A DNA stretch of 64,000 nucleotides from Cyanophora paradoxa. Its lineage: Eukaryota > Glaucocystophyceae > Cyanophorales > Cyanophoraceae. A program made the position numbers and the translations under genes. The stretch spans positions 310,001 through 374,000 of the forward strand of contig QPMI01000533.1 of assembly GCA_004431415.1 (NCBI GenBank), read 5' to 3'. The number at the start of each line of letters is the position of its first letter. The stretch's first letter is position 1. The notes under the pieces are model-generated. The model was not told the origin of the DNA. It saw only the letters and a program-made list of their open reading frames with translations, and did not search any database. Positions 7,493 through 15,160 of the stretch are shown here, piece by piece.

Positions 7493-8563
7493 ATGGCCAA
7501 AGACCCCAAGAAGCCGAAGAAGCCGAAGGCGGCCAAGCCCCAGCCCGCCCAGCCCCAGGGCGCCGCCCCGGCCCCCGCCCCCGCCGCGGGCCAGGCCACC
7601 GGCACGGGCGCGGGCACGGCCCCCGCCGCCGGCGCCAGCTGCGCCATGGGCATGACAGAGGACGGCCAGCAGCTCACGCCCGAGCAGGTCAACGCCTTCC
7701 TCGACAACTCGAAGACGGGCGGCATCGAGCGCATGGCCTGCCTGCCCGAGCTCAAGTGGTTCGACGTGAACACCGTCAAGTCCGATGCCACGGTCGTCTG
7801 CGTCGGCAAGCGGCGCACGGACAAGTCCTTCTTCCTCCGCGATCTCATGTTCAACCTCTCGGGCACCTTCCCGGGGGGTATCGTGATCAGCCAGACCGAT
7901 CGCCTGAACGGGTACTGGAAGCAGTACATCCCGCAGCGCTTCATCTGGCCCAAGTACAACCCGGGCGTGCTCTTCCATTTATTCAGGAGGCAGCAGGCGA
8001 TCATGCAGCACAACAAGTCCGAAGACGTGCTCGCGGGAAAGGAGGATCCCGTCGACCCGCGATTTTTCGTGCTGCTCGACGACGTGATTTCCGACGCTCG
8101 GCTGCGGTACGACGAGGCCCTCAACGAGCTCTTCGTGGCGGGGCGCCACTACAAAATCATGACCCTTATCACGACGCAGTATGCCAAGGGCATCAATCCC
8201 GTCCTGCGCTCCAATACTGATCTGGCTGTCATTTTCAAGTGCTCGCAGGCGATGCAGCGCGAGGCCCTCGCAAAGGAGTGGGGCGACATCATATCCCAGC
8301 GCGCCTTCTACTACCTGCTCGATAAATACACGCAGGATAACCACTGCCTTATCATCGATTCTTCCAACAACTCTACGAACCCTCTGGACGTCCTGTACGT
8401 CTACAAGGCCGAGGAGCCGCCCCCGTTCCGAATCGGATCCAAGGAGTACTGGGAGGGCGAAACCGTCAACGGGGAAAATCTCGTGGGTCCGGACGACGGC
8501 ACGGTGGACAAGACGCTCCTCGGCATGATAGATAATTTCAGGAAGCACCGCGGCCTCGCCTGA
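7493..8563 (+). CDS. Genome-packaging ATPase (A32/FtsK-HerA type), altered Walker A
   Basis: The protein has 356 aa with a Lys/Pro/Ala-rich N-terminal extension (1-50). The ATPase core follows: strand VVCVG, a P-loop at residues 105-112 reading GKRRTDKS, Walker B FFVLLDD ending at Asp196/Asp197, and a sensor-like TLITTQY near 224-230. This is the layout of the DNA-packaging ATPase of Nucleocytoviricota, which pumps the genome into capsids. The P-loop has Asp110 (GAC) where the family has Gly before Lys-Ser; GGC to GAC is a single transition. The rest of the frame is intact. The start at 7493 is taken because it follows the promoter motif; longer in-frame extensions overlap the resolvase. Confidence 0.85.
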   Translation: MAKDPKKPKKPKAAKPQPAQPQGAAPAPAPAAGQATGTGAGTAPAAGASCAMGMTEDGQQLTPEQVNAFLDNSKTGGIERMACLPELKWFDVNTVKSDATVVCVGKRRTDKSFFLRDLMFNLSGTFPGGIVISQTDRLNGYWKQYIPQRFIWPKYNPGVLFHLFRRQQAIMQHNKSEDVLAGKEDPVDPRFFVLLDDVISDARLRYDEALNELFVAGRHYKIMTLITTQYAKGINPVLRSNTDLAVIFKCSQAMQREALAKEWGDIISQRAFYYLLDKYTQDNHCLIIDSSNNSTNPLDVLYVYKAEEPPPFRIGSKEYWEGETVNGENLVGPDDGTVDKTLLGMIDNFRKHRGLA

Positions 8564-8589
8564 TTTTTTCTGAGGCTTCGTGCGTAACC

Positions 8590-8940
8590 ATGTCGCCCAG
8601 CGCCCACATCGCCTCCGTCTTCCGCGTCGAGTCCATCGCCTACGACTGCCTCCTCGAGGCCAGCCTCGACCCCTCCTCGCCCTTCAACGACGGCGAGGTC
8701 AGCAGCGCCCTGGAGAGGATCTGCGACGCGCTGGGAATTAACTGGGAGCGCCTGACCGCGGAGGCGGCGGACGAGGCCGCGGCCGAGTCGCTGGGAAGCG
8801 AGGACACCAGCTCGGAGGAGATGACAGACGAAGAGGGAGACAGGGTGATTTACGTGCGCGACCCGGACGATTTTGCGACCTCGGAATCGGGCTCGGAGGA
8901 GGAGGCAGAGGAGACCGAGGACGAGGACTCCGACGCCTAG
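8590..8940 (+). CDS. Small acidic viral protein (116 aa)
   Basis: The N-terminal ~55 residues look folded (alternating hydrophobic and charged). The C-terminal half is a strongly acidic Glu/Asp/Ser tail (EEEAEETEDEDSDA at the end). The viral motif ATTTTTTCTGAGG at 8563-8575 starts at the ATPase stop codon and lies ~15 nt before the ATG. No domain is recognised. Acidic tails of this kind occur in histone-binding or transcription-related proteins, but nothing specific supports that here. Confidence 0.6.
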   Translation: MSPSAHIASVFRVESIAYDCLLEASLDPSSPFNDGEVSSALERICDALGINWERLTAEAADEAAAESLGSEDTSSEEMTDEEGDRVIYVRDPDDFATSESGSEEEAEETEDEDSDA

Positions 8941-8976
8941 GCGCGCCCCTTAAAAAATTTCCGAGGCCCCAGGAAA

Positions 8977-9321
8977 ATGTCAAAGGTGCTCCTAGGGCTC
9001 TCCCAGGCCATCGTGCAGTACGCCCTCGGCCTGGCATCCGGCTCCCTCATCGACGCCGCCTTCTCCTCGCACGAAGGCGAAAACAGGGCCGGCCACGCGG
9101 CCGAGCTCGCCGCGCAGGTCGCCGTCAACGGCCTCTCCCTCGGCCTGCTCTCGAAGTACGTGCTCACCCTCAAGTTCTTCGACGACGACCCCACGGGCGG
9201 AATTATGTTCATCCTCGGATTTACACACGGGCAGACGAACATGCTAATCAAGGCTACCAGCGCTAGCTTCGGAATCAAGCAGGCGCTCGAGCGGAAGGCC
9301 GCCGCGATCACTAAAGAGTAG
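8977..9321 (+). CDS. Small hydrophobic viral protein (114 aa)
   Basis: Hydrophobic segments lie at residues ~3-25, 45-60 and 78-90, with short polar loops. This fits a membrane-associated protein, although the hydrophobicity is moderate and it could be a compact soluble helical protein. The viral motif AAATTTCCGAGGC (8953-8966) precedes it. Its stop abuts the stop of the convergent VLTF3-like gene (9321/9322) with no spacer. Confidence 0.6.
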   Translation: MSKVLLGLSQAIVQYALGLASGSLIDAAFSSHEGENRAGHAAELAAQVAVNGLSLGLLSKYVLTLKFFDDDPTGGIMFILGFTHGQTNMLIKATSASFGIKQALERKAAAITKE

Positions 9322-10152
9322 CTAAAGAGTAGGAAAGAAATGCCAGTCGTTGTACTCGCATATCCTGTTCCAAATGGAATCCAGCTCCGAGAGTTTCTGC
9401 CTGCTCTTGAGCAAGGGGAAAAAGGGGAGGTGCTGGGGCAAATCTAGCAGCACGAAAATCTGCCTGAAGACGTAGTTGTAGTTGAGCATGTTCTTCCTGC
9501 CCTGCGACTTGAAGATGCTGAAGGGGACCTCCACCAGGGCGAACATCTCCTGCACCCGGTCCATGTCCTCCGCGCTCATCGGAGGCGGGCGCTCGCCCGT
9601 GATGCGCCACTTGATCTGCGCCCAGCGCTCGATGTACTTCTGCTGCTTCAGAGCCCGGAGAACTTGGCGGATATTGTCTTTGCTCCACTCCTTCCCCGCC
9701 ATGCGCCTCGCAATAGCTGCCAGCACGTCCTCGGGTACTGGAGAATCCTCCAGGCAGTGCTGCTTAAGTCGCTCAGATACGTGGTACTTCCGCAGGTAGT
9801 TGCTGTGGAGCTCGCTGACAGCCAGGGGTTGATGGTCCGGATAATAAAAATCCAGGACCAGACCGCAGCCTTGGCAAACCAGATCCCCATCCAGGTGAAC
9901 ACCAACGAGGGCGGTAGAGCCGCAATTTCCGCAGGGGACAGCGGCTTCGCCTTGGGGGCCTTGGGTGCGGCGGTTGCGCTTGCGGGGGCGCTCTCCGGCC
10001 CCGAGGTAGGAGTTGGCGATGGCGGCGGCGGCGGCGGGGTACGGTGCCGGAGTGTCGAAGTCTGGGTCCCCCTCGTCGTGAAGGATGGCGCCGTAGCGCT
10101 GGATCTGCTCGAAGTTTCGGAGGAGGAGATCGATTTCGCCAGAGTCTGCCAT
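9322..10152 (-). CDS. VLTF3-like late transcription factor
   Basis: The protein is 276 aa when started at the ATG at 10152. A zinc ribbon lies at Cys74, Cys77, Cys93 and Cys96 (CGNC...CQGC). A helical C-terminal domain follows, with features of poxvirus late transcription factor 3: a HVSERLK-type helix, IYFKQQ-like positions in LKQQKYIERWAQI, and the closing LLDLPQHLPFFPLLKSR. VLTF3 directs transcription of late virion genes and is a hallmark of Nucleocytoviricota. The promoter motif is ~210 nt upstream of this ATG, beyond another ATG at 10283 in a different frame that begins with a separate CxxC...CxxC segment. The real product may therefore start there and shift frame near 10150. Family assignment is confident; the N-terminus is not. 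Confidence 0.8.
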   Translation of the reverse strand: MADSGEIDLLLRNFEQIQRYGAILHDEGDPDFDTPAPYPAAAAAIANSYLGAGERPRKRNRRTQGPQGEAAVPCGNCGSTALVGVHLDGDLVCQGCGLVLDFYYPDHQPLAVSELHSNYLRKYHVSERLKQHCLEDSPVPEDVLAAIARRMAGKEWSKDNIRQVLRALKQQKYIERWAQIKWRITGERPPPMSAEDMDRVQEMFALVEVPFSIFKSQGRKNMLNYNYVFRQIFVLLDLPQHLPFFPLLKSRQKLSELDSIWNRICEYNDWHFFPTL

Positions 10153-10283
10153 TCCTCCGAGTCCTCGTACTGCAGCTGGGCTATTCCCTTGCAGAAGTGG
10201 CAAACGGGCTTCGCGCAATCGAGTGGGTCCCAACCGCAGGTGAGCCCGCAGATGTGACAGAAGGCGTTGCTCAGGTGATTCAT
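9648..10283 (-). CDS. Zinc-finger-like N-terminal frame overlapping VLTF3
   Basis: The first ~45 residues carry CHIC and CHFC about 19 residues apart (residues ~9-31), a plausible zinc-binding pair. After about residue 44 this frame becomes Ser/Thr/Pro noise, while the overlapping frame encodes VLTF3. Only the part from 10283 to about 10150 is likely coding. It is either the true N-terminus of VLTF3 joined by one frameshift or a short upstream ORF. It is the first ATG after the bidirectional promoter. Confidence 0.35.
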   Translation of the reverse strand: MNHLSNAFCHICGLTCGWDPLDCAKPVCHFCKGIAQLQYEDSEEWQTLAKSISSSETSSRSSATAPSFTTRGTQTSTLRHRTPPPPPPSPTPTSGPESAPASATAAPKAPKAKPLSPAEIAALPPSLVFTWMGIWFAKAAVWSWIFIIRTINPWLSASSTATTCGSTTYLSDLSSTAWRILQYPRTCWQLLRGAWRGRSGAKTISAKFSGL

Positions 10284-10352
10284 GTGAGGCTCAGGTGGTG
10301 CTCAGGTGAGGTGCGGACGTACCCCGGGGCCCCACGTGGAAGCTCACCCCAG

Positions 10353-10372
10353 CCTCGGAAAATTTTCTAGGC
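10353..10372. promoter_or_regulatory. Bidirectional viral promoter motif, VLTF3/HUH
   Basis: CCTCGGAAAATTTTCTAGG is an almost perfect palindrome, so it presents the viral consensus (AAATTTTCNGAGG) on both strands. It lies 12 nt before the rightward HUH ATG and ~70 nt before the leftward ATG at 10283. Confidence 0.65.
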
Positions 10373-10383
10373 CTTGGTCTGAC

Positions 10384-11226
10384 ATGCTCAACCTCATCGC
10401 GAGGGGCGTAGCAGCAAACAGGCAAGCCCGGGCACCGAACCCTCACCTCCGCATGGACGCCTCCGGCCGCTCCCGGGTAGAGACGCACATCGTGGTGGGC
10501 AACATCAACGACAAGGTGCTGGCGCCCGACAAGACGTGGTTCCAGAAGGTGCTGGACGCGGCGCCCGTGAGGAGACTGAACGGAGAGGATCGGCCCCAGC
10601 GCGAGTCGAATTTCATGATCACCATCCAGACCAACTACAAGCCGCGGAGCAGGGGAGAGGGCGCCAAGGTGCAGGACGCCTTTTACAGGGGGCTGGAGGC
10701 CCTCTTCTACGACGACAGGCAGCTGGCGCGGTGCATAAAGATGGGGGTGTACCCCGACAAGGCGAACCCCAAGGGCTTCGATTTCAAGTCCGACCAGTAC
10801 GACACGCACGTGGAGAAGGGCAACGCGAACATCGGCATCGAGTACGGGCCGCGGTCGGGGCGGCTCCACGCGCACATCCTGCTCACGCTGGTGCACTACT
10901 CGCGCGTGCAATTCGACGGCAAGCGGGCGTCGGATTTCCTCATCGATTTCATGCGGACGGAGGGGCAGGGCGGCCTGCCGAATTTCTACAAGGACGACTG
11001 GTTCGGGGAGGAGTACCAGAAGACGGCGGTGCGGCCGATACGGAGAAAGGACGCCCTCGGCATGCAGTGGACGGGCAAGGAGACGGGCTACAGGAAGCGA
11101 GAAACCGCCAGGCAGATGCACGTAGACGTGAAATTGCTGCCTCAGAGCAACCTCAAGGATCTGCTGCAGCTGTACATTACGAAGACGGTAGAGGCCCTCG
11201 AGACGGGCGCTGTAAAGCTCGTGTAA
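10384..11226 (+). CDS. HUH-type replication initiator endonuclease 1
   Basis: The protein has 280 aa. Motif 1-like strand FMITIQTN lies at residues 77-84. The metal-binding HUH motif (His162-Ala-His164) is in GRLHAHILLTL. A candidate catalytic tyrosine, Tyr264, is followed three residues later by Lys267 (LYITKT). This order is that of Rep proteins that nick a replication origin and start rolling-circle or rolling-hairpin synthesis. No helicase domain is present. The start is the first ATG after the palindromic promoter. It lies directly before a second, larger HUH protein in the same direction. In a virus region without a visible DNA polymerase, it is the obvious replication initiator, presumably using host polymerases in the nucleus. 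Confidence 0.75.
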   Translation: MLNLIARGVAANRQARAPNPHLRMDASGRSRVETHIVVGNINDKVLAPDKTWFQKVLDAAPVRRLNGEDRPQRESNFMITIQTNYKPRSRGEGAKVQDAFYRGLEALFYDDRQLARCIKMGVYPDKANPKGFDFKSDQYDTHVEKGNANIGIEYGPRSGRLHAHILLTLVHYSRVQFDGKRASDFLIDFMRTEGQGGLPNFYKDDWFGEEYQKTAVRPIRRKDALGMQWTGKETGYRKRETARQMHVDVKLLPQSNLKDLLQLYITKTVEALETGAVKLV

Positions 11227-11249
11227 ATTTTTTCTCGTGTCCAATAAAT

Positions 11250-13280
11250 ATGCCTCCGAGGCGCCGAGGCCGCAAGAAGAAGCCAGAGAGCTCGAGCGAG
11301 TCAGAGGAAGAGGAGCCCACGTCCCCGTCCTCCGAGTCGGAGGAAGAAGAGGAGGAAGAGGAAGAGGAGCCGGAGCCTAAGCCGAAGGGTAAGGGCAAGG
11401 GGAAGGGAAAGGGAAAGGCAAAGGGAAACGCGCCCGATACCGGCGTGGACGAGCTCGAGACGCCCGTCGTTGAGATTCCGAAGCGATACGTGCTGGTGCA
11501 GGGCGAGGATGGCATATTCCAGCAGCAGAAGAGCATATCCGATTACATCAAGCTCTCGGCCACCAAAGAAGTTCAGATGCTCCCATCGCTGCTCGATAAA
11601 TCATACCACGAGCCCGCGACCCTCTGGAGCATCCACAGCGAAATCGAGTACGATAAACTCCCCGAGGAGCGACTGCGCGCCATACCGCGCACGTACCAGA
11701 GCGCGCAGAAATCGCCGCCGATCTGCTACCGCTGCCTTCGCCTCATGTACGAGGCCACGCCCGTGCCGAGCGCCAAGGGGGCCAACACGCCAGAGAAAAT
11801 CGCCGCGAGGGAGGCAGCGCAGGCGAGGAAGGATGCCGTGTACGAAGAGTACGTTGCAGTCATAGAGAAGGCAAACGCATGGGCAGCCAAGCAAAACGGC
11901 AAGGGGAAGAAAAAGGGTCAGGAGCCGTACCCCCTCATCAAGGACAAGAAGCCGGCGCAGGTGCCCACGGTGTCGCCCAGAAACTCGTGGCTCTGCCAGA
12001 AGTGCGTCACGCTGCTCGGCAACAAGGGCCTGCTCGTGATCTTGGGCCTGCAGAGGCGAAAGAGGGGCGACACGGCCACCGTCTCCAAGCAGACGCGCGA
12101 CCACATGGTCGAGAGCGTGCTCGGCGGGCCGAAGCCAAAGACCACGAAAAAGGCAAAGGATACGGCCGCTGACTTCGGATCGTCCGTCATCGAGCCCAAC
12201 TCCGCACAGTCGAAAATCAGAAAGGCGAAAATCGTGGCGCCGAGCATGGAAGATTTAATGGCAACCTTCGCGGACGCGCAAGAGGTGAAGCAGAACATAG
12301 AGAAGGCGAAAACGGGACTGCAGGCGGCGCAGGCAAACGGGCTGGAGGCGCTCGAGAAGGTGATCACGGAAATCAGCGAGACGGGGCGGTCGGTCTTCAT
12401 CCTCAACAAAAAGAATCCCGACGGAAGCACGCGGTACGACATACGACAGGCGCGCCAGTCGCGCTACTGGGTGCTCTTCAACACACACAAGCGCCTGGGA
12501 GAGGCGCGAGAATTCGAGGCGGCGGCGCTGCGCGACAGCCTCGCAGAGGTGCTCTCGGACGCAGAATTCTACAAGTTCATCCGCTTCAATTTGAAGGAAG
12601 AGAACGGCAAGTACAAGGACGACACGTACGCCAACGCAATCATCGGAATTCGCGTGCAAGGGGGCGTAGAGGTGGGGCCGACGGACGGGGCGCTGCACGC
12701 CCACGTGCTGGTGACGATCGATCACATATCGAATTTGCAGGTGCTGTGGGCGAATTACGACTGGGTGGTGCTGCTCAAGGAGAAGGAGCCGGGCACCACG
12801 ACGGTGTACGAGCGGCTGCACCAAATTCTGTCCGCGAAATTCACAGCGGCCGGGCAGCGCCTCGTAGACCAGAAGAGAGCAGAGGCAGGGCCGCAGCCGA
12901 GCATCGATACGATGGTGGAAATCGCAGAGCTCGAGCGCATGCTGACGGAAGAGAAGATAGGCATGGGGAAAGATCCGCCCACCGTCCTTGCGTCGCTGAT
13001 TCCGGAGGAAAATTACGCGAGCAAGCTGCAGGAGTACCTCTCGAAGACGCTGCCCGACAAGCAGAGGCGCGATTTACTGAAAGAGTGGTCGCACGCGCGA
13101 AACACGAACAACACCGACAACAACACGGACGGGTACCTCTTCACGATTTTCCAGGCGGACGCCGGCCAGGCGGACGACCCCCGCTTTGCGCCGCAGGCCG
13201 CGGAAATCGGCGACCTGAGGGCCAGGGGCCGAGGGCGCGGAAAGGGCAAGGGGCGCGGAAGGGGCAGGGGTAGCGGGTAA
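11250..13280 (+). CDS. HUH-type endonuclease 2 with zinc-ribbon extension
   Basis: The protein has 676 aa. Residues 1-75 are a charged tail: basic start, Ser/Glu runs, then (GK)n repeats. Residues ~85-260 form an extra domain with CYRC (Cys159/Cys162) and CQKC (Cys249/Cys252), a likely zinc ribbon. A helical spacer with coiled-coil character follows to ~residue 390. The HUH core lies at ~400-610: strand YWVLFNTH, His483-Ala-His485 in GALHAHVLVTI, and Tyr596/Lys599 in YLSKT. The C-terminus is a Gly/Arg/Lys tail (RGRGRGKGKG). The core is collinear with the neighbouring 280-aa protein, so the two are probably paralogues. The viral motif AAATTTTTTCTCG (11225-11237) overlaps the previous stop. It may be an initiator, a terminal-hairpin nickase or a DNA-attached protein. 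Confidence 0.72.
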   Translation: MPPRRRGRKKKPESSSESEEEEPTSPSSESEEEEEEEEEEPEPKPKGKGKGKGKGKAKGNAPDTGVDELETPVVEIPKRYVLVQGEDGIFQQQKSISDYIKLSATKEVQMLPSLLDKSYHEPATLWSIHSEIEYDKLPEERLRAIPRTYQSAQKSPPICYRCLRLMYEATPVPSAKGANTPEKIAAREAAQARKDAVYEEYVAVIEKANAWAAKQNGKGKKKGQEPYPLIKDKKPAQVPTVSPRNSWLCQKCVTLLGNKGLLVILGLQRRKRGDTATVSKQTRDHMVESVLGGPKPKTTKKAKDTAADFGSSVIEPNSAQSKIRKAKIVAPSMEDLMATFADAQEVKQNIEKAKTGLQAAQANGLEALEKVITEISETGRSVFILNKKNPDGSTRYDIRQARQSRYWVLFNTHKRLGEAREFEAAALRDSLAEVLSDAEFYKFIRFNLKEENGKYKDDTYANAIIGIRVQGGVEVGPTDGALHAHVLVTIDHISNLQVLWANYDWVVLLKEKEPGTTTVYERLHQILSAKFTAAGQRLVDQKRAEAGPQPSIDTMVEIAELERMLTEEKIGMGKDPPTVLASLIPEENYASKLQEYLSKTLPDKQRRDLLKEWSHARNTNNTDNNTDGYLFTIFQADAGQADDPRFAPQAAEIGDLRARGRGRGKGKGRGRGRGSG

Positions 13281-13301
13281 TTGTTCTGATGCGCCCGCAA
13301 G

Positions 13302-13694
13302 ATGTTCGAGGGGGCATGCACCCACTCGGACGTCATCACCGTAATCTGCGGCGCGCTCTTCCTGGTTTCCGAGCTCCTGGGCGGCACGGAGCGCGTGCGC
13401 CCAAACACGGTGCTGGGCGCCCTGAAGGCGGCGGCCCTGAGGGTCGTGCGCCGCGGCGAGCCCGAGCCCGAGCCCCCGCCCGAGCAGCAGAGGCGCGAGA
13501 GCGTGCAGGCGATCGGCCCGCACCACGTGGACATCCAGATGACGCAGACCGGTACGCGTTTTTTTCTAGAGAACATGGGAAATGGAGACTCCCGCGACAA
13601 CAGCCCCCAGCGCAGAGGCTCCGTCGTCCTGCCCCGGCAGCAGCAGCACCAGTACGAGCACCAGCAGCAGCACAGCGTTCCCTTGGCTTCTTAG
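13302..13694 (+). CDS. Small membrane protein with Pro/Gln-rich tail (130 aa)
   Basis: Residues ~9-26 (SDVITVICGALFLVSELL) form one transmembrane helix. The middle is acidic and proline-rich, and the end is Gln/His-rich. The viral motif AATTGTTCTGATG (13278-13290) precedes the ATG. The last ~110 bases overlap the next gene in another frame, and that gene's promoter motif lies inside this one, so the real C-terminus might end earlier if a base is missing. Confidence 0.5.
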   Translation: MFEGACTHSDVITVICGALFLVSELLGGTERVRPNTVLGALKAAALRVVRRGEPEPEPPPEQQRRESVQAIGPHHVDIQMTQTGTRFFLENMGNGDSRDNSPQRRGSVVLPRQQQHQYEHQQQHSVPLAS

Positions 13695-13953
13695 GACTTA
13701 CGCGCGAAAGAAGCAGCAGCAGCCGAAGGAGCCGGCCGAAATGGCGGCTGACCTGGATCGGTGCACCCGCCGCGCCATCGCGAGCTACGCCAAGCGGGTC
13801 GAGCAGTACCACCCCCAGATGGCAGAGGACGCCCGAGCGTACGCGAAAAACCCCGCCGCGAGCCCGCCCGTGATGGCCGCGGTGATCGACAGGCTGCAGT
13901 GGGCGCTGCACGAGGAGGGGGAGCGGGTGAGGAATTTCTTCATGCCCAAGTAA
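13582..13953 (+). CDS. Hypothetical viral protein (123 aa)
   Basis: A Ser/Thr/Pro-rich first third precedes a compact helical domain (residues ~50-123, ending RVRNFFMPK). The viral motif TTTTTTTCTAGAG (13559-13570) lies ~12 nt before the ATG. Its start overlaps the preceding 130-aa frame. No homology is recognised. Confidence 0.5.
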   Translation: METPATTAPSAEAPSSCPGSSSTSTSTSSSTAFPWLLRTYARKKQQQPKEPAEMAADLDRCTRRAIASYAKRVEQYHPQMAEDARAYAKNPAASPPVMAAVIDRLQWALHEEGERVRNFFMPK

Positions 13954-13975
13954 ATTTCTGAATGGGCCCTTAACA

Positions 13976-14164
13976 ATGTCGTCCATGCTCCCGAGCCTCG
14001 ATGATATCACCAGCGATTCCCGCTACCTGGGCAGCCTGCTGACCCTCGGCGCGGTCGCCTACATGTCGCCCGCGCGCTACTACCTCGTGCGGATCCTCGC
14101 CGCGCAGTTCGCGGGCTACTACTTCGTGGGGCCCTACCTCCTCAACGGCCTGAGGAAGGCATAA
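13976..14164 (+). CDS. Small membrane protein (62 aa)
   Basis: Two short hydrophobic stretches lie at residues ~18-30 and ~38-55 (AAQFAGYYFVGPYLL), fitting a small integral membrane protein. The motif AAATTTCTGAATG (13952-13962) overlaps the stop of the previous gene. The function is unknown; a virion-membrane component is possible. Confidence 0.55.
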   Translation: MSSMLPSLDDITSDSRYLGSLLTLGAVAYMSPARYYLVRILAAQFAGYYFVGPYLLNGLRKA

Positions 14165-14187
14165 TTTCTCAGGCCCCTTCCTAAATA

Positions 14188-14637
14188 ATGTCCTGTGTCA
14201 ACCTCTACGTCCAGTCGAACGGGGAGACGCAGGATTCCGAGGGCTTCTGGCGCCTCAGGCTGAACCAGATCCCCGCCGACATCGACACGCTGCAGATCAA
14301 GGGCGTCTACCTGGAGCTGGACACGACCGCGATTCCGGACCCCACCGCCGCGAAAACCGTCAACGTTCTGCTGATGGACGCGCCCGACTTGAACGTGAGA
14401 ACCATCTCGAACGTCAACTCGTGCATCAACAAGGTCGTGATCCCGACGTGGGGCCACGACGGCCTGGAAAACACCATCCTCTACTGGTTCGAGGTGCCCA
14501 TGGCCGTGCGCCCGAACTACGTCGCGTACGACAAGTTCCAGGAGCTGCGCGTGCGCTTCACCGACATCACGGGCGCCACCAAGAAGAACAACGCCTTCAT
14601 CGTCAAGAACTTCGGCCTCTGGGCCTTTGCGAAATAG
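14188..14637 (+). CDS. Beta-rich small protein, candidate minor capsid (149 aa)
   Basis: The predicted protein has about eight short hydrophobic strands separated by polar turns, few charged helices, and an end (ELRVRFTDITG...FIVKNFGLWAF) that looks like closing strands of a jelly roll. A single jelly-roll protein of this size could be a penton or minor capsid protein, but this is judged from the strand pattern only. The viral motif AATTTCTCAGG (14162-14172) precedes it, and it sits in a run of probable structural genes. Confidence 0.5.
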   Translation: MSCVNLYVQSNGETQDSEGFWRLRLNQIPADIDTLQIKGVYLELDTTAIPDPTAAKTVNVLLMDAPDLNVRTISNVNSCINKVVIPTWGHDGLENTILYWFEVPMAVRPNYVAYDKFQELRVRFTDITGATKKNNAFIVKNFGLWAFAK

Positions 14638-14657
14638 ATTTTCGCAGGCCCCCTTAA

Positions 14658-15134
14658 ATGCGCCTGATCATATTCCCGCGGAAGGGCTCGGGCGTCAAGA
14701 CGCGCACCTTTGCGGGCGTGCCAGGCTACCCCTCGCCCCTCACTTACAGAGTCGATCTTGTAACCGCCTCTGGTCCAATTAAATACGGGCTGCTGCACAG
14801 CCTCAGTCACATCCGTCTCGGCGAGAGCGCATGGCAGGACCTGGCCTTAATCGTAGAATTCGAGTACAGGGGGGTAGACACGCTCACGGGCGAGCACTTC
14901 TACAGGGTACGGGTAGCGAGGGAGGGGTACTCGCTGCCGAACGGCGCGGGCGGGGAATACTGGGAGCCTAAGATACGCGATGCCTCCGAGGCCTACCGCT
15001 GGCTGCGCGACGAGCAGATCGTTGTCAGGCCCGATTACCCCTACGCCGACGTTTTCTGGCAGGTGCCGGCGGGCCGGTGGACGACGGGCGAGGTGAGCGG
15101 CAAGCTGAAGTGGACCTGGGAGGCGGAGCGCTAG
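14658..15134 (+). CDS. Hypothetical viral protein (158 aa)
   Basis: A mixed alpha/beta protein rich in aromatic residues, with many Tyr and Trp towards the C-terminus (YWEPKI, WQVPAGRW, WTWEAER). No motif is recognised. The spacing to the previous gene is 20 bases and contains GATTTTCGCAGG (14637-14647). Context suggests a virion component. Confidence 0.55.
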   Translation: MRLIIFPRKGSGVKTRTFAGVPGYPSPLTYRVDLVTASGPIKYGLLHSLSHIRLGESAWQDLALIVEFEYRGVDTLTGEHFYRVRVAREGYSLPNGAGGEYWEPKIRDASEAYRWLRDEQIVVRPDYPYADVFWQVPAGRWTTGEVSGKLKWTWEAER

Positions 15135-15160
15135 TTAATTTTTCTCTCTCGCGAACAGAA

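Noticed and set aside
9648-10150. Full 211-aa frame from 10283 as an independent gene
   Set aside because: After ~45 residues the composition is Ser/Thr/Pro noise while VLTF3 is coded in the overlapping frame.
14188-14637. Firm call of penton protein
   Set aside because: The strand pattern is suggestive only; no motif supports it, so it is left as a candidate.
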